A DNA stretch of 64,000 nucleotides from Halomonas sp. JB37 (GTDB lineage: Bacteria > Pseudomonadota > Gammaproteobacteria > Pseudomonadales > Halomonadaceae): NCBI RefSeq assembly GCF_002332255.1, contig NZ_NRGW01000001.1, forward strand, positions 2,480,001 to 2,544,000, written 5' to 3'. Both the position numbers and the translations under genes were made by a program. Below are positions 46,719 to 55,843 of the stretch, piece after piece (the first letter of the stretch is position 1; the number at the start of each line of letters is the position of its first letter). Below the pieces are notes generated by a model. That model was not told the origin of the DNA. It was given only the letters and a program-made list of their open reading frames with translations, and did not search any database.

Positions 46719-48778
46719 CGCGAGATGGGCTGCCCAAGCGCCAGCATCTTGTTGGTTTATGGCTTCTGCTTAGCGGTATTAGCCTGTTTGGCGGTACGGT
46801 GTTTGCCGTTTGGCTGGATACTCAGCTGGCTCCTGCCGGTTGGGCAAGAGCAGCCCTATGGGTCGGCAGCGTCTCTGGTGGCGCCACGATTTTTGTAGCG
46901 GGATTGATACTTGAACGCATGTTATTTACCCCGCTGCGACACCTCCAAGCCCAGCTTGTACGCTTGGTCGGCAATCCCGATGCCTACGATGAACAGTTGC
47001 CTGAAGGTTGGCTAAAAGGGCTTGGTCCAGACTTACGCCGTGTCAGCGAAAACTGGCAAGCAGATCGCAGCCGTTTGTCGACCGCCCATGCGGAAGGCGC
47101 ACGCAGCGCTGCACGTATTCGCCAGGAGCTTGAAACGCTGCTGCAAGTCCTCGAAACGCCTCTGTTGCTGTGCGATCACCATCGCCGCGTGATGCTATTC
47201 AATCAAGCCGCTGAAGATTTTTTTATCGACAATTCGGGACTGGGTTTAGGCAAACGCCTGGACGCTCTACTCCCCGTTAGCAGCCTGCAGCAAGCGCTTA
47301 GCCAGCTACCTTGCGATGGCTCCCCGCGCGAACTTTTGGTGCCCTGCGATAATCGCTGGCTAAAAGTGATACTGCGCCGCGTACCGGGCAGTGACGGCGA
47401 AACGCTGCTCACCTTTAGCGATGCAACAGCGTCCTGGTCGAATGAAATGGGCGTGAGAGCAGAGCTTGCCCATATACTTACGCCACTCCGTCAGCATACC
47501 GCGAGCTTGACCAGCGCTGCCGATGCGCTGATTCAACTACGTGACCAAAATGACCCCAGCACATCGTTATTACGCCAACGTTTCGAGCGCGTTATTCAAG
47601 AGGAAGGAGCTACGCTTGGCGAGCACGTCGCAAGAATAGGCCAATTGCTCGACGATATGCAGCATCAAGGTGAGCGCTTAACGCCCATGTGGTCCAACGA
47701 CTTCTGGCAAGCACTGGATGAACGTCTTGATCCTGAGCGGCGCTTAATTACTCCTGTGGGAATGCCCGCCTGGTTTAAAGGCGATGCGCCCGCGCTGATC
47801 GCCCTGTTTAACTCTTTGGTAAAGCACCTCAGTAACTACTTACCTGACAGTGGTTTTGAAGGTGAAATATGCTTGGGCAATAAACGCGTCTATTTAGATC
47901 TTATTTGGCGCGGCAAAGCGATACCGGAGCATGAGCTGGCCGGATGGCGCCAGCAGCCTTTGACCTCGCTACCGCTAAACCCGAGCGTTGCGGATGTGCT
48001 GCGTCAGCACGCTAGCGATATTTGGAGCCTTGCCGACGACAACGGCGTATATGCACGCTTGCGCCTGCCGCTGCCCGCCATGGAGCGCGTGGGCGCCCCG
48101 CGTGAAATTGCGCCTCCCCGCCCTGAGTTTCACGATTTTGGCATTGCCGACCTCCCCCCCCCCAGCGATGCGCTCGCCAGCCGCTCACTGCGCAGCCTCG
48201 AAGTGGTCGCGTTTGATACTGAAACCACTGGGCTTGAGCTGCGCCGGGGAGACACGGTCATTAGCCTGGGTGCCTGCCGCGTCGTCAATGCGCGCCTGCT
48301 GGCAAGTGAGACCTTCGATCAAAAGGTCGACCCACAGCGCCCGATACCGCCGGCGAGTACCGCCATCCATGGCCTTGTTGATGCTGATGTGGCGGGCGCG
48401 CCGCTGCTGGATGTCGTGCTCACTCGCTTTCGCGACTACGTGGGTGAAGCCGTGCTTCTGGCCCACAATGCCGCATTTGATCTGCTTGCGATTAGCCAGC
48501 AGGGCGTCGCCTTTGATATACCGGTAATCGACACACTGCTGATTTCTAGAGCGCTGGATGAAGCGCTGGTCGGCCACGACCTCGACAGCCTTGCTCAGCG
48601 CTATGGCCTGACATTCCCTCCTGACACTCGCCATACCGCCCTGGGAGATGCGCGCGTAACGGCCAAGCTGTGGCTTGCACTGCTGCCACGCCTAGAAGCG
48701 CGTAGCATTGATACGCTTGAACAACTGCTAGCGCTGCAAGCGAATGCCTTTGATCGACAGGATGCCAGCGCCTTATGA
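46715..48778 (+). CDS. Membrane PAS / degenerate histidine kinase / DEDDh exonuclease fusion
   Basis: 687 residues. Two membrane helices (about 12-35 and 46-68) precede a HAMP-like linker and a PAS-type domain (about 130-240, RRVMLFNQAAEDFF and GETLLTFSDAT). Residues about 245-455 resemble a histidine kinase core that has decayed: a dimerisation-helix-like stretch LAHILTPLRQHTASL and an ATPase-like domain ending YARLRLPLPA, without clear N or G boxes. After a proline linker, residues about 495-660 are a DnaQ-type exonuclease: VVAFDTETTGLEL, LLAHNAAFDLLA and HTALGDARVTAK supply DEDDh. A C10 run (48154-48163) lies at the linker. The gene overlaps both neighbours by ATGA. Confidence 0.88.
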   Translation: MTRDGLPKRQHLVGLWLLLSGISLFGGTVFAVWLDTQLAPAGWARAALWVGSVSGGATIFVAGLILERMLFTPLRHLQAQLVRLVGNPDAYDEQLPEGWLKGLGPDLRRVSENWQADRSRLSTAHAEGARSAARIRQELETLLQVLETPLLLCDHHRRVMLFNQAAEDFFIDNSGLGLGKRLDALLPVSSLQQALSQLPCDGSPRELLVPCDNRWLKVILRRVPGSDGETLLTFSDATASWSNEMGVRAELAHILTPLRQHTASLTSAADALIQLRDQNDPSTSLLRQRFERVIQEEGATLGEHVARIGQLLDDMQHQGERLTPMWSNDFWQALDERLDPERRLITPVGMPAWFKGDAPALIALFNSLVKHLSNYLPDSGFEGEICLGNKRVYLDLIWRGKAIPEHELAGWRQQPLTSLPLNPSVADVLRQHASDIWSLADDNGVYARLRLPLPAMERVGAPREIAPPRPEFHDFGIADLPPPSDALASRSLRSLEVVAFDTETTGLELRRGDTVISLGACRVVNARLLASETFDQKVDPQRPIPPASTAIHGLVDADVAGAPLLDVVLTRFRDYVGEAVLLAHNAAFDLLAISQQGVAFDIPVIDTLLISRALDEALVGHDLDSLAQRYGLTFPPDTRHTALGDARVTAKLWLALLPRLEARSIDTLEQLLALQANAFDRQDASAL
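48154..48163 (+). repeat. C10 homopolymer inside the exonuclease fusion gene
   Basis: Ten consecutive C in the codons for DLPPPSD, between the kinase-like and exonuclease domains. Slippage by one or two bases would put the exonuclease out of frame. Confidence 0.9.
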
Positions 48779-48984
48779 AACCCAGCGGCGAAAAATCACG
48801 TAAAGCAGAACGCTTAATGGCCTTAGTGGCCGTTGCCTTGCTGCTGTTCTGCCCACCGCTGATTATAGTCGTAGACCGCTTAACCACGCTTCACGTAGGC
48901 TGGCTGCCGCTGTATTTATTTAGCGCTTGGGCCGTCGTGATCGGCTTAACTGCGTGGCTAATGGAACATCATGCGGATCGCTGA
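48775..48984 (+). CDS. Small two-helix membrane protein in the sensor operon
   Basis: 69 residues with two hydrophobic helices (about 16-34 and 42-62) and a basic N-terminus (MKPSGEKSRKAERL). It resembles the small subunits that accompany sodium:solute symporters, such as DUF4212-type proteins, but I cannot name the family. It overlaps the exonuclease gene by ATGA and its stop lies two bases before the symporter-kinase start, so it probably assembles with that protein. Confidence 0.82.
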   Translation: MKPSGEKSRKAERLMALVAVALLLFCPPLIIVVDRLTTLHVGWLPLYLFSAWAVVIGLTAWLMEHHADR

Positions 48985-48986
48985 CT

Positions 48987-51719
48987 ATGCGCACTGAGCC
49001 GATTATTCTTGGCACAGCCTTTGGCTACCTTGCGCTACTTTTTTTAGTCGCTGCCTGGGGTGACCGACGGGCTGAGCAGGGCCGCTCGTTGATCGGATCA
49101 CCCACTGTCTATGCCCTTTCTATTGCCGTTTACTGCACCGCATGGACATTTTATGGCAGCGTGGGCCGAGCCGCAGCGCATGGTCCTAGTTTTTTGCTTA
49201 TCTACTTAGGCCCTACGCTGGCCATGCTGCTGGCGCCCTCCGTTATTCGCAAAATGGTGCGCATCGCTGCACGCCAGCGTATCACTTCTATTGCCGACTT
49301 TATTAGTGCCCGCTATGGCAAAAGTGCCAGCTTAGGCGCGCTGGTAGCGCTAATGGCGCTGATCAGTATCACGCCCTATATTGCGCTGCAGTTAAAAGCG
49401 ATTACCGTCAGCCATGCGGTGCTGATCAACTATCCCTACACGCCCGATACCACGCTGATCGATGAACGCTTTTGGATGGACAAATCGCTTTGGGTCGCGT
49501 TGGTATTGGCCGTGTTTATAATTCTCTTTGGCACCCGCCACCTGGATGCCAGCGAACGCCACGAAGGCATGGTTGCCGCTATCGCTTTAGAATCGCTGGT
49601 CAAGCTGGTGGCCTTTATGGCGGTCGGTATCTTCGTGGTTTTTGTGATGTTTGAAGGACCCGGCGCGCTATTTTCGCAGGTGGCGGCCACGCCCGAGCTA
49701 GTAGACAGCATGCGGCTCGATCGCGTGCCGGGTGGCGTTACCGGCTGGGTTGGCATGCTAGTGCTGGCCTTTCTGGCATTTTTAACGCTGCCTCGCCAAT
49801 TCCAAGTGTTAGTGGTCGAAAACGTTGATGAGCAGCATTTAACGCGGGCGAGCTGGCTATTTCCGCTTTATATGCTGCTGATTAATCTCTTCGTCATACC
49901 GATTGCCCTGGCGGGCATGCTGCTAGGCGCTAGCGCAGGTGACCCTGACAGCTTTGTGCTGACGCTGCCGCTCTCAGCAGGCGTGGAAGGCTTACCGCTG
50001 TTAGTGTTTATCGGTGGCCTATCGGCGGCCACCGGCATGGTGATTGTTGAAACCATTGCCCTTTCCACCATGGTCAGCAATCAACTGGTGATGCCGCTAC
50101 TGCTCCGCTCACGACGATTACACCTGAGCACTAAAGGGGAGCTGGCCGGCTGGCTGCTGGGTATTCGCCGCGTAGCCATTGTGCTTATTCTATTGCTCGG
50201 TTATCTCTACCACGCCTTGATTGGTGATTCCTATAGTCTCGTCACCATCGGGCTTGTGTCCTTCGCGGGGGCCGCCCAGTTTGCCCCAGCGTTGTTGATT
50301 GGCCTTTATTGGCGCGGCGCTACTCGCCAAGGGGCCACGTGTGGATTGATCGCCGGCTTTTTAGTGTGGTGCTATACACTGCTGCTTCCGGGCTTTGCTC
50401 AGTCAGGCTGGTTGAACGCTGCGCTGCTTAACGAAGGGCCTTGGGGAATCACTTGGCTCACTCCCTACGCCCTGTTTGGGCTCGAAAACTGGGACATTTA
50501 TAGCCACTCACTGCTGTGGAGTATGCTGGTAAACGTCGGGCTTTTAGTGGGCGTGTCGCTGTTTACCCGCCCTACGCCCCTTGAGCAAACCCAAGCCGCG
50601 CTCTTCACTGAGGCTATGCATCCGAACCTGACCACTGCCCCGCTATGGCGTGGGCAAACCACTCAAGGCGCACTAAATGAGTTGCTTGTTCGCTACCTAG
50701 GCCTTCAAACCACTCGCCGCATCTTCAGCTATAGCAATAACAAAAACGCGTTTGAGGCGGATCAGCCGGCCACCACTGAGCTCATCACCCGCGCAGAGCA
50801 GGCCCTCGCTGGGTCATTGGGCAGCGCCTCTGCGCGGGTGCTGATCAACTCAGTGGTACGCGGTGAAGCGCTGGATATTGAGTCGATTCTTAGCATTCTT
50901 GACACCACCTCACAAACGCTAGAGTACAACCGCCGGTTAGAGCAAAAATCTCAAGAGCTACTACAGATTGGCGAAGAGCTACGTAGTGCCAACGAGCGCC
51001 TGCGTGAGTTAGACCGCTTAAAGGATGAGTTTGTGGCCATGGTCAGCCACGAACTGCGCACACCGCTAACGTCCATCCGCGCCTTTGCTGAAATCTTGAG
51101 AGATAGCGATCAGCTACCCAGCGAGAAGCGCCAGCATTTTCTTGGCGTAATCGTGCATGAAAGCCAGCGGCTATCACGCCTAATTGAAGAGATACTGGAT
51201 CTTGCTCGCTTAGAAAGCGGCCGTTTAACGCTAAACCCGGTGCCACTCGACCTGACAGCGCTAGCACGGCACAGCATTAACGCTATTGCGCATCTGCATG
51301 AAGAACGCGGCGTTGCTCTAGACATCAGCTTAGAGGTTGATCCTGCAATGATCGTTGGCGATCAGGATCGCCTAGAGCAAGTTATCATCAATCTACTTGA
51401 TAATGCGGGTAAATTTGCTGATCGACTACAGCCAACAGTACGCCTGGCGCTGTATCGCCATCGTGACCATTATCGCTTAAGCGTTGAAGATAACGGTGCG
51501 GGTATCAGCATAGATGAGCGCGAGCGGGTATTTGAAAAATTCCATCAACTACAGCAGGACGGCGATATCCCCCGCGGTCGGCCAAGAGGCAGCGGTCTAG
51601 GCCTGCCGATCAGCCGGGGCATCATCGTTCATCTGGGGGGGAGACTCTGGGTGGAGGATGCTAAACACTTAGGCGGCGCTTGCTTGACACTAGAACTACC
51701 CGCCGCGCCGAACAGCTAA
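48987..51719 (+). CDS. Sodium:solute symporter fused to histidine kinase (CbrA/CrbS-like)
   Basis: 910 residues from the ATG at 48987; 20 upstream codons overlap the previous gene and are not used. Residues about 1-540 are a sodium:solute symporter with some 13 helices (AWTFYGSVGRAAAHGPSF, LPRQFQVLVVEN, GLSAATGMVIVETIAL). A coiled-coil region follows. The DHp domain has His688 (MVSHELRTPLTSIRAF), and the HATPase has N-box NLLDNAGKFA, VEDNGAGIS and GSGLGLPIS. This layout is that of CbrA, CrbS and MxtR, which sense nutrients such as amino acids or acetate. No receiver or LuxR-type partner is fused; the stand-alone receiver upstream is the obvious target. Confidence 0.92.
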   Translation: MRTEPIILGTAFGYLALLFLVAAWGDRRAEQGRSLIGSPTVYALSIAVYCTAWTFYGSVGRAAAHGPSFLLIYLGPTLAMLLAPSVIRKMVRIAARQRITSIADFISARYGKSASLGALVALMALISITPYIALQLKAITVSHAVLINYPYTPDTTLIDERFWMDKSLWVALVLAVFIILFGTRHLDASERHEGMVAAIALESLVKLVAFMAVGIFVVFVMFEGPGALFSQVAATPELVDSMRLDRVPGGVTGWVGMLVLAFLAFLTLPRQFQVLVVENVDEQHLTRASWLFPLYMLLINLFVIPIALAGMLLGASAGDPDSFVLTLPLSAGVEGLPLLVFIGGLSAATGMVIVETIALSTMVSNQLVMPLLLRSRRLHLSTKGELAGWLLGIRRVAIVLILLLGYLYHALIGDSYSLVTIGLVSFAGAAQFAPALLIGLYWRGATRQGATCGLIAGFLVWCYTLLLPGFAQSGWLNAALLNEGPWGITWLTPYALFGLENWDIYSHSLLWSMLVNVGLLVGVSLFTRPTPLEQTQAALFTEAMHPNLTTAPLWRGQTTQGALNELLVRYLGLQTTRRIFSYSNNKNAFEADQPATTELITRAEQALAGSLGSASARVLINSVVRGEALDIESILSILDTTSQTLEYNRRLEQKSQELLQIGEELRSANERLRELDRLKDEFVAMVSHELRTPLTSIRAFAEILRDSDQLPSEKRQHFLGVIVHESQRLSRLIEEILDLARLESGRLTLNPVPLDLTALARHSINAIAHLHEERGVALDISLEVDPAMIVGDQDRLEQVIINLLDNAGKFADRLQPTVRLALYRHRDHYRLSVEDNGAGISIDERERVFEKFHQLQQDGDIPRGRPRGSGLGLPISRGIIVHLGGRLWVEDAKHLGGACLTLELPAAPNS

Positions 51720-51767
51720 TTCGCGGTTTATCACCTTGAGAGGCACATCGGCCATTTTACACAATGA

Positions 51768-52124
51768 CTAGCGGTCTGCGCTGTTCATATCCGTGCTATT
51801 CATTTCTGTATCACGACGCGGGTCTGGCTCGAACATGGCCTCACCCACTTCATCAATATAGCGCTGTGCTTTAGTAAGCATCATGGCGTCACACGCTTCA
51901 CGGCTAGGCAGCATATCGGAACGTTCAAAGCGATGTTCGAGCGTTTCCTCTGACGTACCGGGCTTGCGAATCCAACCGCTCACGCGGTATTGGCCACTCT
52001 TATTATCGGGCTGGGGCACAATCCAGTATCCCTTGTATTCCACCGGTTCAGCGGCATCAGTGGTAGCACCTGAGGCAGCTTGGGAATGACTACCAAAGAG
52101 TCCGGATAAGATTTTTTTAAGCAT
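51768..52124 (-). CDS. HlyU-family protein
   Basis: 118 residues. The second of two adjacent ATGs (52124) has AAGGA at the better distance. The family block is VEYKGYWIVPQPDNKSGQYRVSGWI and the acidic C-terminus is low complexity. HlyU from Vibrio is a virulence activator, but many family members of this type are uncharacterised; no DNA-binding helix is obvious. Convergent with the symporter-kinase gene. Confidence 0.82.
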   Translation of the reverse strand: MLKKILSGLFGSHSQAASGATTDAAEPVEYKGYWIVPQPDNKSGQYRVSGWIRKPGTSEETLEHRFERSDMLPSREACDAMMLTKAQRYIDEVGEAMFEPDPRRDTEMNSTDMNSADR

Positions 52125-52202
52125 CATTATTCCTTTGCTTGTAGGACGGCGGTTCGTGCCTGCCGCCCTACAAGATAAACGCAGCGTTGTATCAGCGCTT
52201 CA

Positions 52203-53423
52203 TTAGCTCTGTTTACGTCCTTTGCCAGCGGCAATACGCAGACGTAGCGCGTTAAGCTTAATAAAGCCTTCCGCATCTTTCTGATTGTAGGCGCCCGCGT
52301 CATCTTCAAAGGTCGCAATCGACTCATCAAAGAGCGATTCGTCAGACTTACGGCCAACAACGATTGCATTGCCTTTATAAAGCTTCATGCGCACAACGCC
52401 AGCGACGTTTTTCTGCGTTTCGTCGATAGCCGCTTGAAGCATGCGACGCTCAGGGCTCCACCAGTAGCCGTTATAGATCACTTCTGCATATTTCGGCATC
52501 AGCTGATCTTTCAGGTGAGCTTCTTCGCGGTCTAGCGTCAGTGACTCAATAGCGCGGTGGGCACGCAGCATAATGGTGCCCCCTGGCGTTTCGTAACAGC
52601 CGCGAGACTTCATGCCCACATAGCGGTTTTCTACAATATCTAAACGGCCAATGCCGTTATCGCCGCCCATTTTATTGAGCTTCTCCAGCACTTCGTGGGC
52701 TTTCAACGGCTCACCGTCGATGGCTACGATATCGCCCTTGTCAAACGTTAGCTCAACGTAGGTTGCCTGATCGGGCGCGGCTTCAGGAGAAACGCTCCAG
52801 CGCCACATATCGTCTTCTGCTTCGGCCCACGGGTCTTCCAAAATGCCGCCTTCATAAGAAATATGCAGCAGGTTGGCATCCATGGAGTAAGGCGATTTTT
52901 TCTTCTTATTGGCAAAATCGACGGGGATATTGTGTTCTTCACAATAAGCCATCAATTTTTCACGCGAGGTCAAATCCCACTCACGCCAAGGGGCGATGAC
53001 TTTAACGCCCGGCTTTAATGCATAGCCGCCAAGCTCAAACCGAACCTGATCGTTGCCTTTACCGGTAGCGCCATGAGAAATGGCATCGGCACCGGTTTCG
53101 TTAGCGATCTCAATCAAGCGTTTAGCGATCAGCGGACGAGCAATAGACGTGCCTAGCAAGTACTCGCCTTCATAAACAGTGTTGGCGCGAAACATGGGAT
53201 AAACGTAGTCGCGGACAAACTCTTCGCGCAGGTCTTCGATGTAGATTTCTTTTACACCAAGGGCTTGCGCCTTAGTGCGGGCGGGCTCGACCTCTTCGCC
53301 CTGACCGATGTCGGCAGTAAACGTAACTACCTCGCAGTTGTAAGTTTCTTGCAACCACTTAACGATAACGGATGTGTCCAGGCCGCCTGAATATGCCAGT
53401 ACAACCTTTTTGACATCGGACAT
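52203..53423 (-). CDS. argG: Argininosuccinate synthase
   Basis: Joins citrulline and aspartate using ATP in arginine synthesis. The ATG at 53423 ([20 protein letters not shown]) is preceded by GAGGAG; the long upstream frame is not coding. 406 residues, normal for the type I enzyme. SGGLDTS is the PP-loop, with [10 protein letters not shown] and [20 protein letters not shown]. It faces rnt across a 226 bp promoter region. No clear ARG box was found. Confidence 0.97.
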   Translation of the reverse strand: MSDVKKVVLAYSGGLDTSVIVKWLQETYNCEVVTFTADIGQGEEVEPARTKAQALGVKEIYIEDLREEFVRDYVYPMFRANTVYEGEYLLGTSIARPLIAKRLIEIANETGADAISHGATGKGNDQVRFELGGYALKPGVKVIAPWREWDLTSREKLMAYCEEHNIPVDFANKKKKSPYSMDANLLHISYEGGILEDPWAEAEDDMWRWSVSPEAAPDQATYVELTFDKGDIVAIDGEPLKAHEVLEKLNKMGGDNGIGRLDIVENRYVGMKSRGCYETPGGTIMLRAHRAIESLTLDREEAHLKDQLMPKYAEVIYNGYWWSPERRMLQAAIDETQKNVAGVVRMKLYKGNAIVVGRKSDESLFDESIATFEDDAGAYNQKDAEGFIKLNALRLRIAAGKGRKQS

Positions 53424-53649
53424 TCTTTGCTCCTCATTGACTATACGAAATTCATTAGCGAAAAAGGCACTATCATTTAGCACACGGCTAAGCGATATAT
53501 CTTTGCAACAGACCTTGAGTATAGCGTTCTCAATGCCCAGCGAATACCGCCAACGACGCTTGGGGGGTAAAGCTGCTAGAATCAATCCATTCAAAGCGGT
53601 GGCATACCGCTTATCTTGACTGATTACTCGCTTTACTAAGGAGAGCTGC

Positions 53650-54318
53650 ATGAGCGAGGCAATTGCCCGCGAATTAATGGCCCAACGTTTTCGTAGTTAC
53701 CTACCCGTGGTCATTGACTTAGAAACCGGGGGATTTAATGCCCAAGGAGACGCTGTGCTTGAGATAGCCGCCGTCACGCTAACCATGGATCCGGAAGGCA
53801 ACCTGCTTCCTGATGCTACCTATGCTTACCATATTGAGCCCTTTGAAGGGTCCAATGTGGAGCAGTCGGCGCTCGATTTTACCGGTATCAATCTGGACGA
53901 TCCGCTGCGTCGCCAAGTGGCGCTGAGCGAAGCTGACGCGTTGGGAGAGATTTTTCGCCCAATCCGTAAGTCGCTCAAAGCGCATGACTGCACGCGAGCT
54001 ATTTTGGTGGGTCATAACGCGGCATTTGACCAAGGTTTTTTGAATGCAGCGGTTAATCGCTGCGGCATTAAGCGTAACCCTTTCCATCCGTTTTCAAGCT
54101 TTGACACGGCAACGCTGGCAGGTTTGGTATATGGCCAAACGGTTCTGGCGCGTGCCTGCAGGGCTGCCGGCATTGAGTTTGACAATAAGGCCGCGCATTC
54201 CGCTCGCTACGACACCGAGCGCACCGCCGAGCTATTTTGCGCCATGGTTAACCGCTATAAAGACCTTGGCGGTTGGGAGTTAGCCCAGCGCGAGCAAGAG
54301 ATGGATGGCCCCGATTAA
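53650..54318 (+). CDS. rnt: Ribonuclease T
   Basis: 3'-5' exoribonuclease of the DnaQ (DEDDh) family that trims tRNA and other stable RNA ends. 222 residues. Exo motifs: [44 protein letters not shown] and [21 protein letters not shown] precedes the ATG by six bases. Confidence 0.95.
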   Translation: MSEAIARELMAQRFRSYLPVVIDLETGGFNAQGDAVLEIAAVTLTMDPEGNLLPDATYAYHIEPFEGSNVEQSALDFTGINLDDPLRRQVALSEADALGEIFRPIRKSLKAHDCTRAILVGHNAAFDQGFLNAAVNRCGIKRNPFHPFSSFDTATLAGLVYGQTVLARACRAAGIEFDNKAAHSARYDTERTAELFCAMVNRYKDLGGWELAQREQEMDGPD

Positions 54319-54471
54319 CCAGCGATAGCCGCTGATGCAGCCATCATAGCTTTGCACTAAACTTTGCCGCACTGCATAACCTAAGCTTAACCTGCCACCA
54401 CTAGCGATTTTTCCTAGCGATGGTATATGACTTCGATTTACCCTATCCGTTTTCAAGAGATGAGACGTTCC

Positions 54472-55731
54472 ATGGCCCAGCATAATGCCTTTTACGCCCA
54501 GTCCGGTGGCGTCACCGCCGTAATTAACGCCAGCGCCTGCGGCGTTATTGAAGCCTGCCGCCAAGCGCCCGATAAAATTGGCAAGGTGTACGCCGGTCAT
54601 AACGGCATTATCGGCGCTCTAACCGAAGACCTCATCGATGTCACCCAAGAGTCTGACGAAGCGATTGCCGCACTGCGCCACACGCCCGGTGGCGCTTTCG
54701 GCTCCTGCCGCTATAAGCTGAAAGATATCGATACGCATCGTGCTCAGTACGAGCGCCTGATTGAAGTCTTTAAAGCTCACGATATCCGCTACTTTTTCTA
54801 CAACGGCGGTGGCGACAGCGCCGATACCTGCTTAAAAGTCTCGCAGCTTTCCGAAAAGTTGGGCTATCCGCTCACGGCCATCCATGTGCCCAAAACCGTG
54901 GATAACGATCTGCCGATCACCGATAACAGCCCTGGCTTTGGCAGCGTTGCTAAGTATATTGCTACCTCAACGCTTGAAGCGTCGCTGGACATCGCCTCTA
55001 TGTGCGCGACGTCCACTAAGGTGTTCGTGCTTGAAGTGATGGGTCGCCATGCCGGCTGGATTGCCGCCGCGGGTGGGCTAGCAGGCCAAGAGGAAGGCGA
55101 GCCGCCGCACCTAATCATCTTCCCGGAAATCCCCTTCAACCGTAGAGTGGCAATGGCACGGGTTGAAGAATGCGTTAAGCAGTACGGTTACTGCGTGATA
55201 GTGGTGTCAGAAGGTGCCCGTTACGAAGACGGCACGTTCTTAGCCGATGCGGGCAATACCGATGCCTTTGGCCATCGCCAGTTAGGCGGCGTAGCACCGA
55301 CGCTTGCCGGCATGATCAAACAAGACCTGGGTTACAAATATCACTGGGCGGTAGCAGACTACCTTCAGCGTGCCGCGCGCCACTTGGCGTCTAAAACCGA
55401 CGTTGAGCAAGCCTACGCGGTCGGCTACGAAGCGGTAACGCTGGCGCTTGCTGGCAAAAATGCCATGATGCCGGCCATTCGCCGCATTTCTCAGAACCCT
55501 TACCAGTGGGATGTGATTTCTGCCCCACTGTCTCAGGTGGCTAACCAAGAGAAGTTCATGCCCCGCGACTTTATTAGTGCTAACGGACTTGGCATTACGC
55601 AGGCGTGCCGCGACTATCTTTCACCGCTCATCCAAGGTGAAGATTTCCCACCTTTTGAAAACGGCCTGCCTAAAGTAGCCAAGCTGAAGCTAGCCAAAGC
55701 CGAGCGCAAACTGCCGGTCTTTACGCTGTAA
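54472..55731 (+). CDS. pfp: Pyrophosphate-dependent 6-phosphofructokinase
   Basis: Reversible PPi-fructose-6-phosphate 1-phosphotransferase, 419 residues from the ATG at 54472 (MAQHNAFYAQSGGVTAVINASACGV). Upstream in-frame ATGs at 54427 and 54460 lack support. The nucleotide-site motif is NGGGDSADT (Gly113-Asp115 region), where ATP-type enzymes have GGDGS; PKTVDNDLPIT (Lys141) and LEVMGRHAGWIAA are the PPi signatures. It works with the inorganic pyrophosphatase encoded 2.1 kb away, and with the absence of a visible ATP-PFK. A strong terminator follows. Confidence 0.93.
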   Translation: MAQHNAFYAQSGGVTAVINASACGVIEACRQAPDKIGKVYAGHNGIIGALTEDLIDVTQESDEAIAALRHTPGGAFGSCRYKLKDIDTHRAQYERLIEVFKAHDIRYFFYNGGGDSADTCLKVSQLSEKLGYPLTAIHVPKTVDNDLPITDNSPGFGSVAKYIATSTLEASLDIASMCATSTKVFVLEVMGRHAGWIAAAGGLAGQEEGEPPHLIIFPEIPFNRRVAMARVEECVKQYGYCVIVVSEGARYEDGTFLADAGNTDAFGHRQLGGVAPTLAGMIKQDLGYKYHWAVADYLQRAARHLASKTDVEQAYAVGYEAVTLALAGKNAMMPAIRRISQNPYQWDVISAPLSQVANQEKFMPRDFISANGLGITQACRDYLSPLIQGEDFPPFENGLPKVAKLKLAKAERKLPVFTL

Positions 55732-55794
55732 ACAAGTAACCTAGTTCTGTAAAACAGCCCGGCAGTAAAAAGCCTAGCGGTAAAACGCACCATC

Positions 55795-55832
55795 AAAAAC
55801 GGGGGATGACATCAATCATCCCCCGTTTTTTT
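55795..55832. terminator. Bidirectional terminator between pfp and the phosphatase-kinase gene
   Basis: A 15-bp inverted repeat of AAAAACGGGGGATGA (55795-55809) and TCATCCCCCGTTTTT (55816-55830), loop of six bases. A- and T-runs on either side let it act in both directions. Confidence 0.92.
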
Positions 55833-55843
55833 ATGCTTTGCGT

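Noticed and set aside
47988-48527. 179-residue frame in a second plus-strand phase inside the exonuclease fusion gene.
   Set aside because: Overlaps conserved exonuclease sequence in the main frame; Cys/Ala-rich translation without motifs.
53424-53649. ARG box upstream of argG.
   Set aside because: Only a TGAAT half-site is present; the second half does not match.
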